Of a stretch of 64,000 bases of DNA, positions 15,743-25,104 are shown in pieces; the first letter of the stretch is position 1; the number at the start of each line of letters is the position of its first letter. Below the pieces are notes generated by a model that worked only from the letters and a program-made list of their open reading frames with translations, was not told the DNA's origin and did not search any database. A program made the translations under genes and the position numbers. Source of the DNA: Bog-756 sp963756515 (GTDB lineage Bacteria; Actinomycetota; Acidimicrobiia; Acidimicrobiales; RAAP-2); assembly GCA_963756515.1 (NCBI GenBank), contig CAVWNV010000002.1, forward strand, positions 124,001 through 188,000, read 5' to 3'.

Positions 15743-18508
15743 TCAGGAGTCCCAGGGATCGGTGGCACCCGGGTCGACACCGTAGCGGTCGATGGCCTCG
15801 CTGACCGTGCTGTACGCCACCCGTCCCTCGGCGGCCAGGCCATGGAGGACGGCCACGGCGATATGGGCGGCATCCACCTCGAAGTACCGCCGGAGGACCT
15901 CCCGGGTGTCGGACCGGCCGAAGCCGTCGGTACCGAGGGAGGTGAACCGACGGGGCATCCAACGGGCCACCTGGTCGGGTACCGACCGCATGAAGTCGGT
16001 GACGGCGACGATCGGTCCGGACGACTCGGACAGGCACTCGGTGACGAACGGGACCCGCTCGCTGGCCTCGGGATGGAGTCGGTTCCAGCGCTCGACCGAG
16101 ATGGCGTCCTCCCGCAGGGACTTGTACGAGGTGACCGACCAGACGGAGGCGTCGATGCCCCAGTCCGCTCCGAGGAGGCGACGGGCCTCGAGGGTCTCCT
16201 GCCAGGCCGATCCGGAGAACAGCAGGGTGGCCTCGATGGGCCTGTCCCCCGGAGTGACCGGAGCCCCCGGAGTGACCGGAGTGACCGGCGGGTCGGTCGC
16301 GACTTCGGGCTCGTATCGGTAGAGGCCCCTGATGGTGCCGGTGCGTACCCGCTCGGCCTCGGCCTCGTCGTCGGGCAGGGCCGGCATGGGGTAGTTCTCG
16401 TTGTAGAGGGTCAGGTACCAGACCCGGTCCTCCGGCTCGGGACCGGTCATGCGCCCGATGCCGTCCTCGACGATGGCGGCCACCTCATAGGAGAAGGCGG
16501 GGTCGTAGGCGGCCACGCTGGGCACCGTCGACGCCAGCAGGAGCGAGTGCCCGTCCTGATGCTGGAGGCCCTCGCCGTTCAGGGTCGTCCGACCGGCCGT
16601 GCAGCCGAGCAGGAATCCCCGGCCCCGACAGTCCCCGAGGGCCCACAGGAGGTCTCCCACCCGCTGGAAGCCGAACATCGAGTAGAAGAGGTAGAAGGGG
16701 ATCATGGGCTCGCCCCACGTGGCGTAGGAGGTCGCCGCGGCGGTGAAGGCGGCCACCGCTCCCGCCTCGCTGATGCCCTCCTGCAGCACCTGGCCCGAGG
16801 CGCTCTCGGCGTAGTGGAGCGCCAGTCCGGCGTCGACCGGTGTATAGCGCTGGCCTTCGGGGGCGTAGATCTGCACCTCGCTGATGAGGGACTCGAGGCC
16901 GAAGGTCCGGGCCTCGTCGGAGACGATGGGGACGATGCGATCCCCGATGGACGGGTCCCGCACGAGCGATCGCAGGAGCCTGGCGAAGGCCATGGTGGTG
17001 GAGACGGCCTGGCGGCCCGAGCCGCCTGACAGATCGGCGAAGCCGTCGGGCTTCGGGGCGGGGAGGGGTCGGGCCCGGATCACCCGGCTGGGCAGGGGTC
17101 CGCCCAGAGCCCGACGGCGCTCGGCCAGATAGACGGCCGCCTTCTCGTCGGGGCCCGGCCGGAAGTAGGGCGGCAGTTCGCCGTCCAGGGCGCTCTCGGG
17201 GATCTCGTCGTGCAGGAAGAGCCGGTTCCGCAGGGTGAGGAGCTGGGCCTTGGTCATCTTCTTGATCTGGTGGGTGGCGTTGCGGGCCTCGATCTCCGGC
17301 CCCAGGGTCCAGCCCTTGATGGTCTTGGCCAGGATGGCGGTCGGTGCGCCGACATGCTCGGTGGCTGCCTTGTAGGCGGCGTAGAGCTTCCGGTAGTCGT
17401 GCCCGCCGCGGGGTAGGGACTGGAGCTCCTCGTCGGTGAGGTGGGCCACCAGCGCCTGAAGGCGCGGGTCCGGTCCGAAGAAGTGCTCGCGGATGTAGGC
17501 CCCCGACTCGGTGGCGTACTTCTGGAACTCCCCGTCGACGGTGGAGTTCATCTTGTTGAGCAGGACACCTTCCACGTCCTTGGCCAGGAGGTCGTCCCAG
17601 GTGCGGCCCCAGATGACCTTGATGACGTTCCATCCCGCTCCCCGGAAGAGTGCCTCGAACTCCTGGATGACCTTGCCGTTCCCCCGGACGGGCCCGTCGA
17701 GCCTCTGGAGGTTGCAATTGACCACGAAGACCAGGTTGTCGAGGTGCTCGCGGCCGGCCATGCCCAGGGCGCCGATGGTCTCCGGCTCGTCGAACTCGCC
17801 GTCCCCGACGAAGCTCCAGACCCGGCTGGACGACGTGTCGACCAGGCCCCGGGCGTCGAGGTACCGGCTCATGTGGGCCTGGGCGATGGCGTTGAGGGGT
17901 CCGAGCCCCATCGACACCGTCGGGTACTCCCAGAAGTCGGGCATCAGCCTCGGGTGTGGATAGGAGGAGAGACCGTCGCCACCCACCTCGAACCGGAAGT
18001 TGTCCAGCTGGTCCGGCCCGAGGCGGCCCTCCACGAAGGCCCGGGCATAGATGCCGGGCGAGGCATGACCCTGAAAGTAGACCTGGTCTCCCGGTGCCCC
18101 GCCGTCCTTGCCCCGGAAGAAATGGTTGAACCCCACCTCGTACAGCGAGGCCGAGCTGGCGTAGGTCGACAGGTGCCCGCCGATGGCCTCGGACCGGACG
18201 TTGGCCCGGACCACCATGACGGCTGCGTTCCACCGGATGTAGGCCCGGATCCGGCGCTCGAGGTATTCGTCGCCCGGGAAGTCCGGCTCCTCGTCCGAGG
18301 GGATGGTGTTGACGTAGGGGGAGGAGACCGTGGCCGGGAAGTCGACGTGCTTCTGGCCGGCCCGCTCGAGGATCCGCATCAGCAGATAGCGGGCCCGGGT
18401 CCGTCCGTGCACGTCGACGACATCGTCGAAGGCGTCGAGCCACTCGGACGTCTCGACGGGATCGGCGTCTGGTAGCTGGTGGCTCACTCCGTCGAACAGC
18501 ACCCTCAC
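15743..18508 (-). CDS. aceE: Pyruvate dehydrogenase E1, homodimeric type
   Basis: About 921 residues. The thiamine diphosphate region has VGDGEFDEPETIGAL and VVNCNLQRLDGPVRGN, and VNTIP, HASPGIYARAFVEGRL, SYPHPRLMPDFWEYPTVSMGLG and KTIKGWTLG are AceE landmarks. AceE decarboxylates pyruvate and passes the acetyl group to the E2 lipoyl domain. GTG 18508 is given as start because GGGAG lies just upstream; an upstream GTG at 18553 would add 15 residues and cannot be excluded. A small Pro/Thr-rich linker (PVTPVTPGAPVTPG) is encoded by 9-bp repeats. E2 and E3 lie 3.5-6.5 kb away on the other strand. Confidence 0.94.
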   Translation of the reverse strand: MRVLFDGVSHQLPDADPVETSEWLDAFDDVVDVHGRTRARYLLMRILERAGQKHVDFPATVSSPYVNTIPSDEEPDFPGDEYLERRIRAYIRWNAAVMVVRANVRSEAIGGHLSTYASSASLYEVGFNHFFRGKDGGAPGDQVYFQGHASPGIYARAFVEGRLGPDQLDNFRFEVGGDGLSSYPHPRLMPDFWEYPTVSMGLGPLNAIAQAHMSRYLDARGLVDTSSSRVWSFVGDGEFDEPETIGALGMAGREHLDNLVFVVNCNLQRLDGPVRGNGKVIQEFEALFRGAGWNVIKVIWGRTWDDLLAKDVEGVLLNKMNSTVDGEFQKYATESGAYIREHFFGPDPRLQALVAHLTDEELQSLPRGGHDYRKLYAAYKAATEHVGAPTAILAKTIKGWTLGPEIEARNATHQIKKMTKAQLLTLRNRLFLHDEIPESALDGELPPYFRPGPDEKAAVYLAERRRALGGPLPSRVIRARPLPAPKPDGFADLSGGSGRQAVSTTMAFARLLRSLVRDPSIGDRIVPIVSDEARTFGLESLISEVQIYAPEGQRYTPVDAGLALHYAESASGQVLQEGISEAGAVAAFTAAATSYATWGEPMIPFYLFYSMFGFQRVGDLLWALGDCRGRGFLLGCTAGRTTLNGEGLQHQDGHSLLLASTVPSVAAYDPAFSYEVAAIVEDGIGRMTGPEPEDRVWYLTLYNENYPMPALPDDEAEAERVRTGTIRGLYRYEPEVATDPPVTPVTPGAPVTPGDRPIEATLLFSGSAWQETLEARRLLGADWGIDASVWSVTSYKSLREDAISVERWNRLHPEASERVPFVTECLSESSGPIVAVTDFMRSVPDQVARWMPRRFTSLGTDGFGRSDTREVLRRYFEVDAAHIAVAVLHGLAAEGRVAYSTVSEAIDRYGVDPGATDPWDS
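16251..16286. repeat. 9-bp tandem repeat in aceE
   Basis: GGAGTGACC occurs three times with one GGAGCCCCC variant. It encodes a Pro-Val-Thr-rich loop in the C-terminal part of AceE on the minus strand without breaking the frame. Confidence 0.75.
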
Positions 18509-18601
18509 ATGCTCCCACTCGCGGAACGACAAGGGAAGCCAAGCCGATACCACGGAGCCGTGGTGGTCGTGTCACCCCGCCGAGTCGGGCATGCTGTCCC
18601 G

Positions 18602-19051
18602 ATGAGCACAGCGAGACCCCCGTCACCGGAGTTGACCGTCGTGTACACGGACGGTGCGTGCCGTGGCAACCCGGGCCCGGGGGGCTGGGCCTGGGCCGTG
18701 GACGGGGGCCCCTCCGACAGTGGCAGCGAGGCGCACACCACCAACCAGCGGATGGAGTTGTCGGCGGTGGTGCGGGCCCTCGAGTCCCTCACCGGACCGG
18801 TGCACGTGGTCAGTGACTCCACCTACGTAGTGAACTGCTTCCGGAACGAGTGGTGGGTGGGCTGGAAGCGCCGGGGGTGGCGGACGACCCAAGGCAAACC
18901 GGTGGCCAATCTGGACCTCTGGCAGCAGCTGTTGCCCCTGGCCCTCGACCCGGACCGCCCGGTGACGTTCGAGTGGGTCAAGGGCCACTCCGGGGACCGG
19001 ATGAACGATCTGGTCGACGCCTTGGCCACCCGGGCCGCCGATCTCCAGTAG
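18602..19051 (+). CDS. rnhA: Ribonuclease HI
   Basis: A 149-residue type 1 RNase H. YTDGACRGNPGPGGW carries the first catalytic Asp (17), RMELSAVVRAL the Glu (52), VSDSTYVVN the second Asp (72), and KGHSGDRMNDLVDALA the final His and Asp. It cleaves RNA in RNA-DNA hybrids. The protein is a bare catalytic domain without a C-terminal phosphatase fusion. A CATGCT hexamer six bases before the ATG suggests a leaderless start. It is divergent from aceE. Confidence 0.95.
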   Translation: MSTARPPSPELTVVYTDGACRGNPGPGGWAWAVDGGPSDSGSEAHTTNQRMELSAVVRALESLTGPVHVVSDSTYVVNCFRNEWWVGWKRRGWRTTQGKPVANLDLWQQLLPLALDPDRPVTFEWVKGHSGDRMNDLVDALATRAADLQ

Positions 19052-19157
19052 CGGCAGCCGACGGCCGGCCCCACCCGGGCATGGTCCGGCCCCGAGCCAA
19101 GCCGCGGCCGCCGTCGATCCCGTCCCGGCTTCGTTTGGCGTCGGCACCGGCCTCCCG

Positions 19158-19163
19158 TAACCT
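19158..19163 (+). promoter_or_regulatory. Leaderless-type -10 hexamer of the SDR gene
   Basis: TAACCT, six bases, then the ATG at 19170. Confidence 0.45.
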
Positions 19164-19169
19164 GCTGGC

Positions 19170-19937
19170 ATGGAGATCCCCGGAAGTTCAGCAATCGTCA
19201 CCGGCGGCGCGTCCGGCCTCGGCGAGGCCACCGCCCGCAACCTGGCCTCCCTCGGCGCCCGGGTCACGGTGTTCGACCGAAATGAAGAGCGCGGCAAGGA
19301 GGTCGTGGCCGATATCGGCGCCAACGCCAACTTCATCGGCGGGGACGTCACCGAGCCGGACGACTGCCAGAAGGCGGTGGACCAGGCCGCGGATGCAGGC
19401 AACCTCAGGATCGCCGTGAACTGCGCCGGCACCGGTTGGGTGGGCCGGGTCATCAACCGGGACGGTTCGCCCCACGATCTGCAGCCCTTCCAGTTCATCC
19501 AGAATCTGAATGTGATCGGGACCTTCAACGTGATGACCAAGGCCGCGTCGGTCATCGCCTCCACGGAACCCCTCGAGAATGGCGAGCGCGGCGTCATCGT
19601 GAACACGGCGTCGGTAGCGGCATTCGACGGCCAGATCGGCCAGCTGGCCTACTCGGCTTCGAAGGGCGCCATCGTGGGCATGACGTTGCCCGCGGCCCGC
19701 GATCTCGCCGTGGTCGGCATCCGGGTGCTCGCCATCGCACCGGGCCTGTTCGACACGCCGCTGCTGGCCATGCTTCCCGACGAGGCGCGGGATGTCCTGG
19801 CCGAGTCGGTCAACTTCCCCAAGCGCCTCGGCAACCCTGCGGAGTTCGGGGCCCTGGTGGCCCACATCACCACCAACAGCTACCTGAACGCGGAGGTCAT
19901 ACGGCTCGACGGGGGCATCCGTATGCCGCCCAAGTAG
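19170..19937 (+). CDS. SDR dehydrogenase, 3-hydroxyacyl-CoA dehydrogenase type 2-like
   Basis: A 255-residue classical short-chain dehydrogenase. The NAD-binding TGGASGLGEATA motif, NCAG, the catalytic Ser in NTASVAAFDGQIGQ and YSASK are present; GQIGQLAYSASKGAIVGMTLP and RVLAIAPGLFDTPLL are strongly like the HSD17B10/hydroxyacyl-CoA dehydrogenase type 2 group. Oxidation of 3-hydroxyacyl-CoA is therefore likely, fitting the acyl-CoA dehydrogenase and crotonase elsewhere in the window, but it stands alone, between rnhA and an ABC transporter. Confidence 0.88.
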   Translation: MEIPGSSAIVTGGASGLGEATARNLASLGARVTVFDRNEERGKEVVADIGANANFIGGDVTEPDDCQKAVDQAADAGNLRIAVNCAGTGWVGRVINRDGSPHDLQPFQFIQNLNVIGTFNVMTKAASVIASTEPLENGERGVIVNTASVAAFDGQIGQLAYSASKGAIVGMTLPAARDLAVVGIRVLAIAPGLFDTPLLAMLPDEARDVLAESVNFPKRLGNPAEFGALVAHITTNSYLNAEVIRLDGGIRMPPK

Positions 19938-20020
19938 TTCCGACCGCGCCGGGCACCCGCTCGCCCGGGCCACTGACCACTGACTGCCGGCGCGGCAGGG
20001 GTAGTGTCCCCGGGAGTCCC

Positions 20021-21013
20021 ATGACCACTGCCGTCTCGACATCCCGGACCGGGGAGCGTGAGCCCGAGAAGGCCATCATCCGGACGGTCGGACTCACGAA
20101 GGTGTACGCCGGCTCGGACCTCCGGGCCGTGGACGGACTGGATCTGGTGGTCGGTCCGGGTGAGATCTTCGGACTGCTCGGGCCCAACGGGGCCGGCAAG
20201 ACCACCACGGCGGGCATGCTGACCACCCGCGTCATCCCGACCTCGGGCCAGGCCTTCGTGGGGGGGATCGACGTGGTGGCCCATCCGGCTCTGGCCAAGC
20301 AGATCCTCGGCATCGTGAGCCAGCAGAACACGCTCGACCGGCAGTTGACGGTGTGGGAGAACCTGTACTTCCACGGACGCCTCTTCGGCATCCCGGCCCG
20401 CGAGTCGAAGCGCACGGCCACCGAGTTGCTGACCCAGTTCCAACTCGAGAAGTGGGCCGGTGCCTCGGTCTATGCCCTCTCGGGGGGCATGGCCCAACGG
20501 CTGATGGTGGCCCGGGCCATCTTCCACCGTCCTGCCGTCCTCTTCCTCGACGAGCCGACCGCCGGCCTCGACCCACAGAGCCGGCTGGCGCTGTGGGAGA
20601 CCCTTCGGAGCCTCAATGCCGACGGGCAGACCATCCTGCTGACCACCCACTACATGGAGGAGGCCGATCAGCTCTGCGGTCGGGTGGCCATCATGGACCG
20701 CGGCAGGATCCTGGCCCTCGACACCCCCGCCGCCCTGAAGCAGCAGGTGGACGCCGACACCATTGTCACTGTCACCGCCACCGGTGATCTCGACGCGCTG
20801 GCCCGGGTGCTGACCGACGCCATCGACGGGGTGACCCGCACCCGTCCCATCGAGGGCGGGGTCGAGCTGCACGTGATGGGCAAGGACCGACTCCTGCCGA
20901 AGGTGGTGAACGCGGCCGAGGAGGCCGGGTTCCCGGTGCTCGACCTGTCGGTGGCCGAGCCCACCCTCGAGACGGTCTTCATCAACCTGACCGGAAAGGA
21001 GCTCCGGGACTGA
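20021..21013 (+). CDS. ABC transporter ATP-binding protein, DrrA/daunorubicin type
   Basis: A 330-residue ATPase: Walker A LLGPNGAGKTTT, signature ALSGGMAQRLMVARAI, Walker B VLFLDEPTAGLDP and switch HYMEEADQ. The C-terminal extension of some 90 residues is typical of DrrA-type exporters. The ATG at 20021 has GGGAG upstream and a possible -10 (TAGTGT) about 20 bp before it. The stop overlaps the permease ATG (TGATG), so the two form an ATPase/permease pair that probably exports a drug, lipid or polysaccharide; the substrate is unknown. Confidence 0.92.
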   Translation: MTTAVSTSRTGEREPEKAIIRTVGLTKVYAGSDLRAVDGLDLVVGPGEIFGLLGPNGAGKTTTAGMLTTRVIPTSGQAFVGGIDVVAHPALAKQILGIVSQQNTLDRQLTVWENLYFHGRLFGIPARESKRTATELLTQFQLEKWAGASVYALSGGMAQRLMVARAIFHRPAVLFLDEPTAGLDPQSRLALWETLRSLNADGQTILLTTHYMEEADQLCGRVAIMDRGRILALDTPAALKQQVDADTIVTVTATGDLDALARVLTDAIDGVTRTRPIEGGVELHVMGKDRLLPKVVNAAEEAGFPVLDLSVAEPTLETVFINLTGKELRD

Positions 21014-21894
21014 TGGGCGCCGTCGGGTCGATGCCCACGGGAACCTCGGTCCAGGCCGCACCCACCAGGTCGACCTTCGAGGCCGGCCGAGTGGCCCTGT
21101 GGGCCCTCATCCTCCGCGACCTGGTGGTCCTGCGCAAGCACCTGGTGGAGTTCGTCATCCGGGTGCTGGTCCAGCCCTTCCTCCTGTGCTTCGTCTTCCT
21201 CTACGTGTTCCCGAAGATCGGGCAGGGAATCGGAGGTGGGGGCGGGCCGGTGGCCGAGTCGGCCTTCGCCACGCTGCTGGTCCCCGGAGTGGTCGGGATC
21301 TCCATTCTCTTCCAGGGTGTCCAGTCGGTTGCCCTGATCATGTCCCAGGAGTTCGGCTTCACCCGCGAGATCGAGGACCGCGTGCAGGCGCCGTGCCCGA
21401 TCTGGCTGGTGGCCATGGCCAAGGTGCTCTCCGGTGCGGTGCAGGGGCTGATCTCGGCCATCATCGTGCTGCCCATCGCCTCGGTGGTGCACGCCAAGGG
21501 CGTCGAAGCCCACCTCTCGCTCCACTGGTGGATCATCGTCACCATCGTCCCCCTGGCCTGCGTGACGATGGCCAGTCTGGGACTGCTGCTCGGGACCAGT
21601 TTCGAGCCCCGCAACATCGGGCTGATGTTCGGGTTCATCATCCTGCCGGTCACGTTCCTGGGCGGCACCTACTACGAGTGGACGAGGCTGGCCCCGATCA
21701 AGGCCGGTGGGTGGCACTGGCTGCAGACCGTGGTCCTCGTCAATCCGCTCATCTACGTGAACGAGGGGATGCGGGCCGCCTTCACCAACGCGCCCCACAT
21801 GCACCTCTACATCATCTATCCGGTGCTGACCGGGTTCCTGGCCCTGTTCCTCGGGATCGGCCTCCGCAACTTCCGGAGACGGGTGCTCTCCTGA
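21013..21894 (+). CDS. ABC-2 type permease
   Basis: A 293-residue protein with six predicted transmembrane helices, beginning LVEFVIRVLVQPFLLCFVF, then FATLLVPGVVGISILFQ and on to FLALFLGIGLR near the end. The ABC-2 fold is that of DrrB/NodJ-type exporters, and it pairs with the upstream ATPase. The C-terminus has the RNFRRR stretch expected on the cytosolic side. Confidence 0.9.
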   Translation: MGAVGSMPTGTSVQAAPTRSTFEAGRVALWALILRDLVVLRKHLVEFVIRVLVQPFLLCFVFLYVFPKIGQGIGGGGGPVAESAFATLLVPGVVGISILFQGVQSVALIMSQEFGFTREIEDRVQAPCPIWLVAMAKVLSGAVQGLISAIIVLPIASVVHAKGVEAHLSLHWWIIVTIVPLACVTMASLGLLLGTSFEPRNIGLMFGFIILPVTFLGGTYYEWTRLAPIKAGGWHWLQTVVLVNPLIYVNEGMRAAFTNAPHMHLYIIYPVLTGFLALFLGIGLRNFRRRVLS

Positions 21895-22034
21895 CCCCTG
21901 GGTGGCTCAAGGGGCCGGGATCGGACCGGAGGCGTCCCCGCCACGCCGATCAGGGGTCGGAACTGAGGTCGGGGCGGTTGGTGGACCGGTAGGCTGGTGA
22001 TGCTTCTCGCAGATGGCGCGAGCACACGACGGAG

Positions 22035-23528
22035 GTGATACCCACGACACCCGAGGTGAAGGCAGAACGAACGGCACCGGGGGACGTCGACAGGGGTAGC
22101 GGGGCAGGGACCACCTTTGATGTGGTCATCATCGGAGGAGGCCCGGGCGGGTACGCCACGGCGCTCTACGGAGCCGCAGCCGGGCTCTCCGTGGCCATGG
22201 TGGAGTTGGACAAGGTGGGCGGAACGTGCCTCCACCGGGGCTGTGTCCCGGCCAAGGAGTTCCTCGAGACGGCGGCGGTCTACCGGACCGTCTCCGGCTC
22301 CAGCCGGTTCGGGATCACCGCCGGTTCCGGTCCGATCTCCCCGGCCGTCGACTTCGCGGTGAGCCAGGCTCGCAAGCAAGAGGTCGTCGAGCAGCTCTTC
22401 AGGGGCCTGGCCGGTCTGTTGAAGGGCCGGGGCGTCACCGTGTTCAGCGGGAGCGGCACCCTGCTCACCGATCATCGGGTTCAGGTGACGGGCAACGACG
22501 GATCGAGCACGGAGATCGTCGGTGCCGACGTGGTGCTGGCGGCCGGGTCCGTACCTCGGACGATCCCCGGGTTCGACATCGACGGGTCGCTCGTGATGAC
22601 CTCGGACGAGGTACTCGCTCTGGAGGAGCTGCCCGCATCGGTGGCGGTGGTCGGCGGAGGGGCCATCGGATGCGAATTCGCATCGCTGCTGAGCGACCTG
22701 GGTTCCACCGTGACCATCTTCGAGGCGTTGCCGACCCTCCTCCACGGGTGTGACGACGACGTGGTGAAGACGGTGGCCCGCTCGTTCCGAAAGCGGGGTA
22801 TCGAGGTCAAGGTGGGAGCGCAACTCCAGGGCCACACCCCGGATCCGTCCGGACACGGGACCGTTGTCGCCTACGACGACGGCGAGAAGCTGGCGGTGGA
22901 CGCCGTGGTGGTGTCGGTAGGTCGCCGGCCCCGCACCGAGGGCCTGGTGGCCTCGGGCACGGGGGTGGTGATCGACGAGCGAGGATTCGTCGTCACCGAT
23001 CGCACCATGCACACCGATGCCGAGGGCGTGTGGGCCGTCGGTGATGTGGTGGCCGGGACCCCCCAGCTGGCGCACGTGGGTTTCGCCGAGGCCATCGTGG
23101 TCATCAAGAGCATCCTCGGGGAGCCGGTGGTCCCGGTCGACTACGACCGCGTGCCATGGGCCATCTACTGCCATCCCGAGGTGGCGTTCGCCGGGCTGAC
23201 CGAGGCCGCCGCCCGCGAGGCCGGCATCGACGTGGTGGTGAAGAAGGATCCGTTCGGAGGGAACAGCCGGGCCCGCATCATCGGGGATACCGAGGGCCTG
23301 GTGAAAGTGGTGGCCGAGCGGCTGCCCGACGGGACCACGGGCAGGATCCTCGGTGTCCACATGGTCGGCCCGTGGGTCACCGAGCAGCTCGGTGCCGGGT
23401 ACCTGGCCGTCAACTGGGAGGCCACCGCGGACGAGGTGGCCCAGTTCATCCAACCGCACCCGTCCCTGTCCGAGACGTTCGGCGAGACCGTGCTGGCACT
23501 GACCGGAAGGGGGCTGCACGTTGCCTGA
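22035..23528 (+). CDS. lpdA: Dihydrolipoyl dehydrogenase (E3)
   Basis: About 497 residues. FAD-binding GGGPGGYATALYGA, the redox disulfide Cys65/Cys70 in GGTCLHRGCVPAK, NAD-binding VVGGGAIGCEFASLLSDLG, and the C-terminal HPSLSE with its catalytic His are all present. It re-oxidises the dihydrolipoyl group of E2 using NAD. The GTG at 22035 is provisional: a very good ribosome site (GGAGGTGAT, 22031-22039) covers it, so the real start may be slightly further in, but no good in-frame codon lies at ideal spacing. It overlaps the E2 gene by 8 nt. Confidence 0.93.
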   Translation: MIPTTPEVKAERTAPGDVDRGSGAGTTFDVVIIGGGPGGYATALYGAAAGLSVAMVELDKVGGTCLHRGCVPAKEFLETAAVYRTVSGSSRFGITAGSGPISPAVDFAVSQARKQEVVEQLFRGLAGLLKGRGVTVFSGSGTLLTDHRVQVTGNDGSSTEIVGADVVLAAGSVPRTIPGFDIDGSLVMTSDEVLALEELPASVAVVGGGAIGCEFASLLSDLGSTVTIFEALPTLLHGCDDDVVKTVARSFRKRGIEVKVGAQLQGHTPDPSGHGTVVAYDDGEKLAVDAVVVSVGRRPRTEGLVASGTGVVIDERGFVVTDRTMHTDAEGVWAVGDVVAGTPQLAHVGFAEAIVVIKSILGEPVVPVDYDRVPWAIYCHPEVAFAGLTEAAAREAGIDVVVKKDPFGGNSRARIIGDTEGLVKVVAERLPDGTTGRILGVHMVGPWVTEQLGAGYLAVNWEATADEVAQFIQPHPSLSETFGETVLALTGRGLHVA

Positions 23529-25062
23529 CGTAACCATGCCGCAGTTGGGCGAGACGGTGACCGAGGGGACGATCACCAAGTGGTACAAGGGGGTCGGTGA
23601 CGAGGTGGCCCGGGACGAGCCGCTCTTCGAAGTGTCGACGGACAAGGTCGACTCCGAGGTCCCCTCGCCGGCCGAGGGGGTGTTGACGGCCATCTTGGTG
23701 GAGGAAGGGGACACCGTCGACGTCGGCGCCACCCTGGCGGTCATCGGCGACAGCATGGGTTCGAACGGAACCGCTCCCCCGGGCGCCGAAGCCGACGACG
23801 CCGGTGGGCCGGCCGACGGCCCGGCTGCCGATCGACCGGACGGCCAGGCCGACGTCGGGGCACCGGCGGACGTCGTCGAAGCTGGCGCTGCCGCTCCTGC
23901 TCTCAGTTCCGCACTGGCGCAGACGCCCACGACGCCGCCGCGGTCACCACTGAACGGATCAGGTGAAGGCCTCGTGCTTTCGCCGGTGGTGCGACGTCTA
24001 CTGACCGAGCACGACATCGACCCGAGTGCGGTCAAGGGCACCGGCCTCGGTGGCCGCATCACCAGGAGCGACGTCGAGGCCGTGGTGGCCAGGGGGGACG
24101 TGCCCGCCGATGCGTCCGCATCGCCCGCCCGGGTACCGAGCATCGTCGACCGCCCTTCGCCGACGTCGGTGGGCCCATCGTCGCATCAACCGGCCGCATC
24201 GACCCAACCGGCCGCGTCGACTCAGGTGGCCGCGTCGGCTCAGGTGGCCGCGTCGGCCCAGGTGGCCGCGTCGGCCCAGGTGGCCGCGTCGGCCCGACCG
24301 GCGGCATCGGCCCAGGCGGCCGCATCGATCCAGGCGGCCGCGTCGGAGTCCCGGGACGAGATCATCCCGTTCACCAACATCCGGCGTCGGACGGCCGAGC
24401 ACATGGTCCGGTCCAAGGCCACCTCGGCCCACACGCTGATGGTCAAAGAGGTCGATTACGAGCGGGTGGAGCAGGTCCGGCGGGCCCATGGCGACCGCTT
24501 TCGGGCCGAAGAGGGATTCAGTCTCACTTACTTGGCCTTCGCGGCACACGCCACCGTCGACGCTCTGGCAGACTTCCCGCACCTCAACGCCTCGGTAGGT
24601 GACGACTCGCTGATCGTCCATCACCACGTCAACCTGGGATTCGCGGTCGATCTCGACAACGAGGGCCTCATCGTCCCCGTGGTCCACAACGCCGAGGAGC
24701 TGAACCTGCGGGGCATGGCCCGTAGGATCCGGGACGTGGCCGAGAGGGCCCGGTCCAAGCGATTGAGTCTCGACGACATCAGCGACGGCACGTTCTCGAT
24801 CACCAACGCCGGACCCTTCGGCACGCTGCTCACCGGGGCCATCATCAACCAGCCTCAGGTGGCGATCCTGTCGACGGATGGCGTGGCCCGGAAGCCGGTG
24901 GTGGTCGAACTGCCCGACGGGACCGAGTCCATCGCCATCCACTCGGTGGGCCTGGCCGCCATGACCTTCGATCATCGAGCCGTGGACGGCGCTTACGTGG
25001 CCCGGTTCCTGGCCCGGCTGTCCGAGATCCTGAACGACCGTGACTGGGCCGGCGAACTGTAG
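23521..25062 (+). CDS. 2-oxoacid dehydrogenase E2 (dihydrolipoyl acyltransferase)
   Basis: A 513-residue E2: lipoyl domain (residues 1-78, lipoylated Lys42 in STDKVDSE), Ala/Pro-rich linker, E3-binding domain (VVRRLLTEHDIDPSAVKG), a long Ala-rich linker made of 18-bp repeats, and a catalytic core that ends with HRAVDGAYVARFL (His485, Asp489). There is one lipoyl domain only. AceE is the only E1 in the window, so pyruvate is the likely substrate, though actinobacterial E2 may be shared. The start codon is TTG, overlapping the E3 stop. Lipoyl attachment probably uses the LipB-LipA protein encoded next. Confidence 0.93.
   Translation: MPDVTMPQLGETVTEGTITKWYKGVGDEVARDEPLFEVSTDKVDSEVPSPAEGVLTAILVEEGDTVDVGATLAVIGDSMGSNGTAPPGAEADDAGGPADGPAADRPDGQADVGAPADVVEAGAAAPALSSALAQTPTTPPRSPLNGSGEGLVLSPVVRRLLTEHDIDPSAVKGTGLGGRITRSDVEAVVARGDVPADASASPARVPSIVDRPSPTSVGPSSHQPAASTQPAASTQVAASAQVAASAQVAASAQVAASARPAASAQAAASIQAAASESRDEIIPFTNIRRRTAEHMVRSKATSAHTLMVKEVDYERVEQVRRAHGDRFRAEEGFSLTYLAFAAHATVDALADFPHLNASVGDDSLIVHHHVNLGFAVDLDNEGLIVPVVHNAEELNLRGMARRIRDVAERARSKRLSLDDISDGTFSITNAGPFGTLLTGAIINQPQVAILSTDGVARKPVVVELPDGTESIAIHSVGLAAMTFDHRAVDGAYVARFLARLSEILNDRDWAGEL
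24187..24348. repeat. 18-bp tandem repeat in the E2 linker
   Basis: Nine 18-bp units, the core being CAGGTGGCCGCGTCGGCC, encode an Ala-rich hexapeptide linker (QVAASA and variants) between the E3-binding and catalytic domains. The repeat sets the reach of the swinging arms; it is in frame. Confidence 0.85.
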
Positions 25063-25104
25063 GCCGTTCAGCATGACGCCCTCCGGTACTCCGACCGCCC
25101 GCCC

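Noticed and set aside
24187..24348. CRISPR-like regular repeat
   Set aside because: Units are contiguous 18-mers with no unique spacers and are in frame with the E2 linker, so it is a coding tandem repeat. The same holds for 34747-34902.
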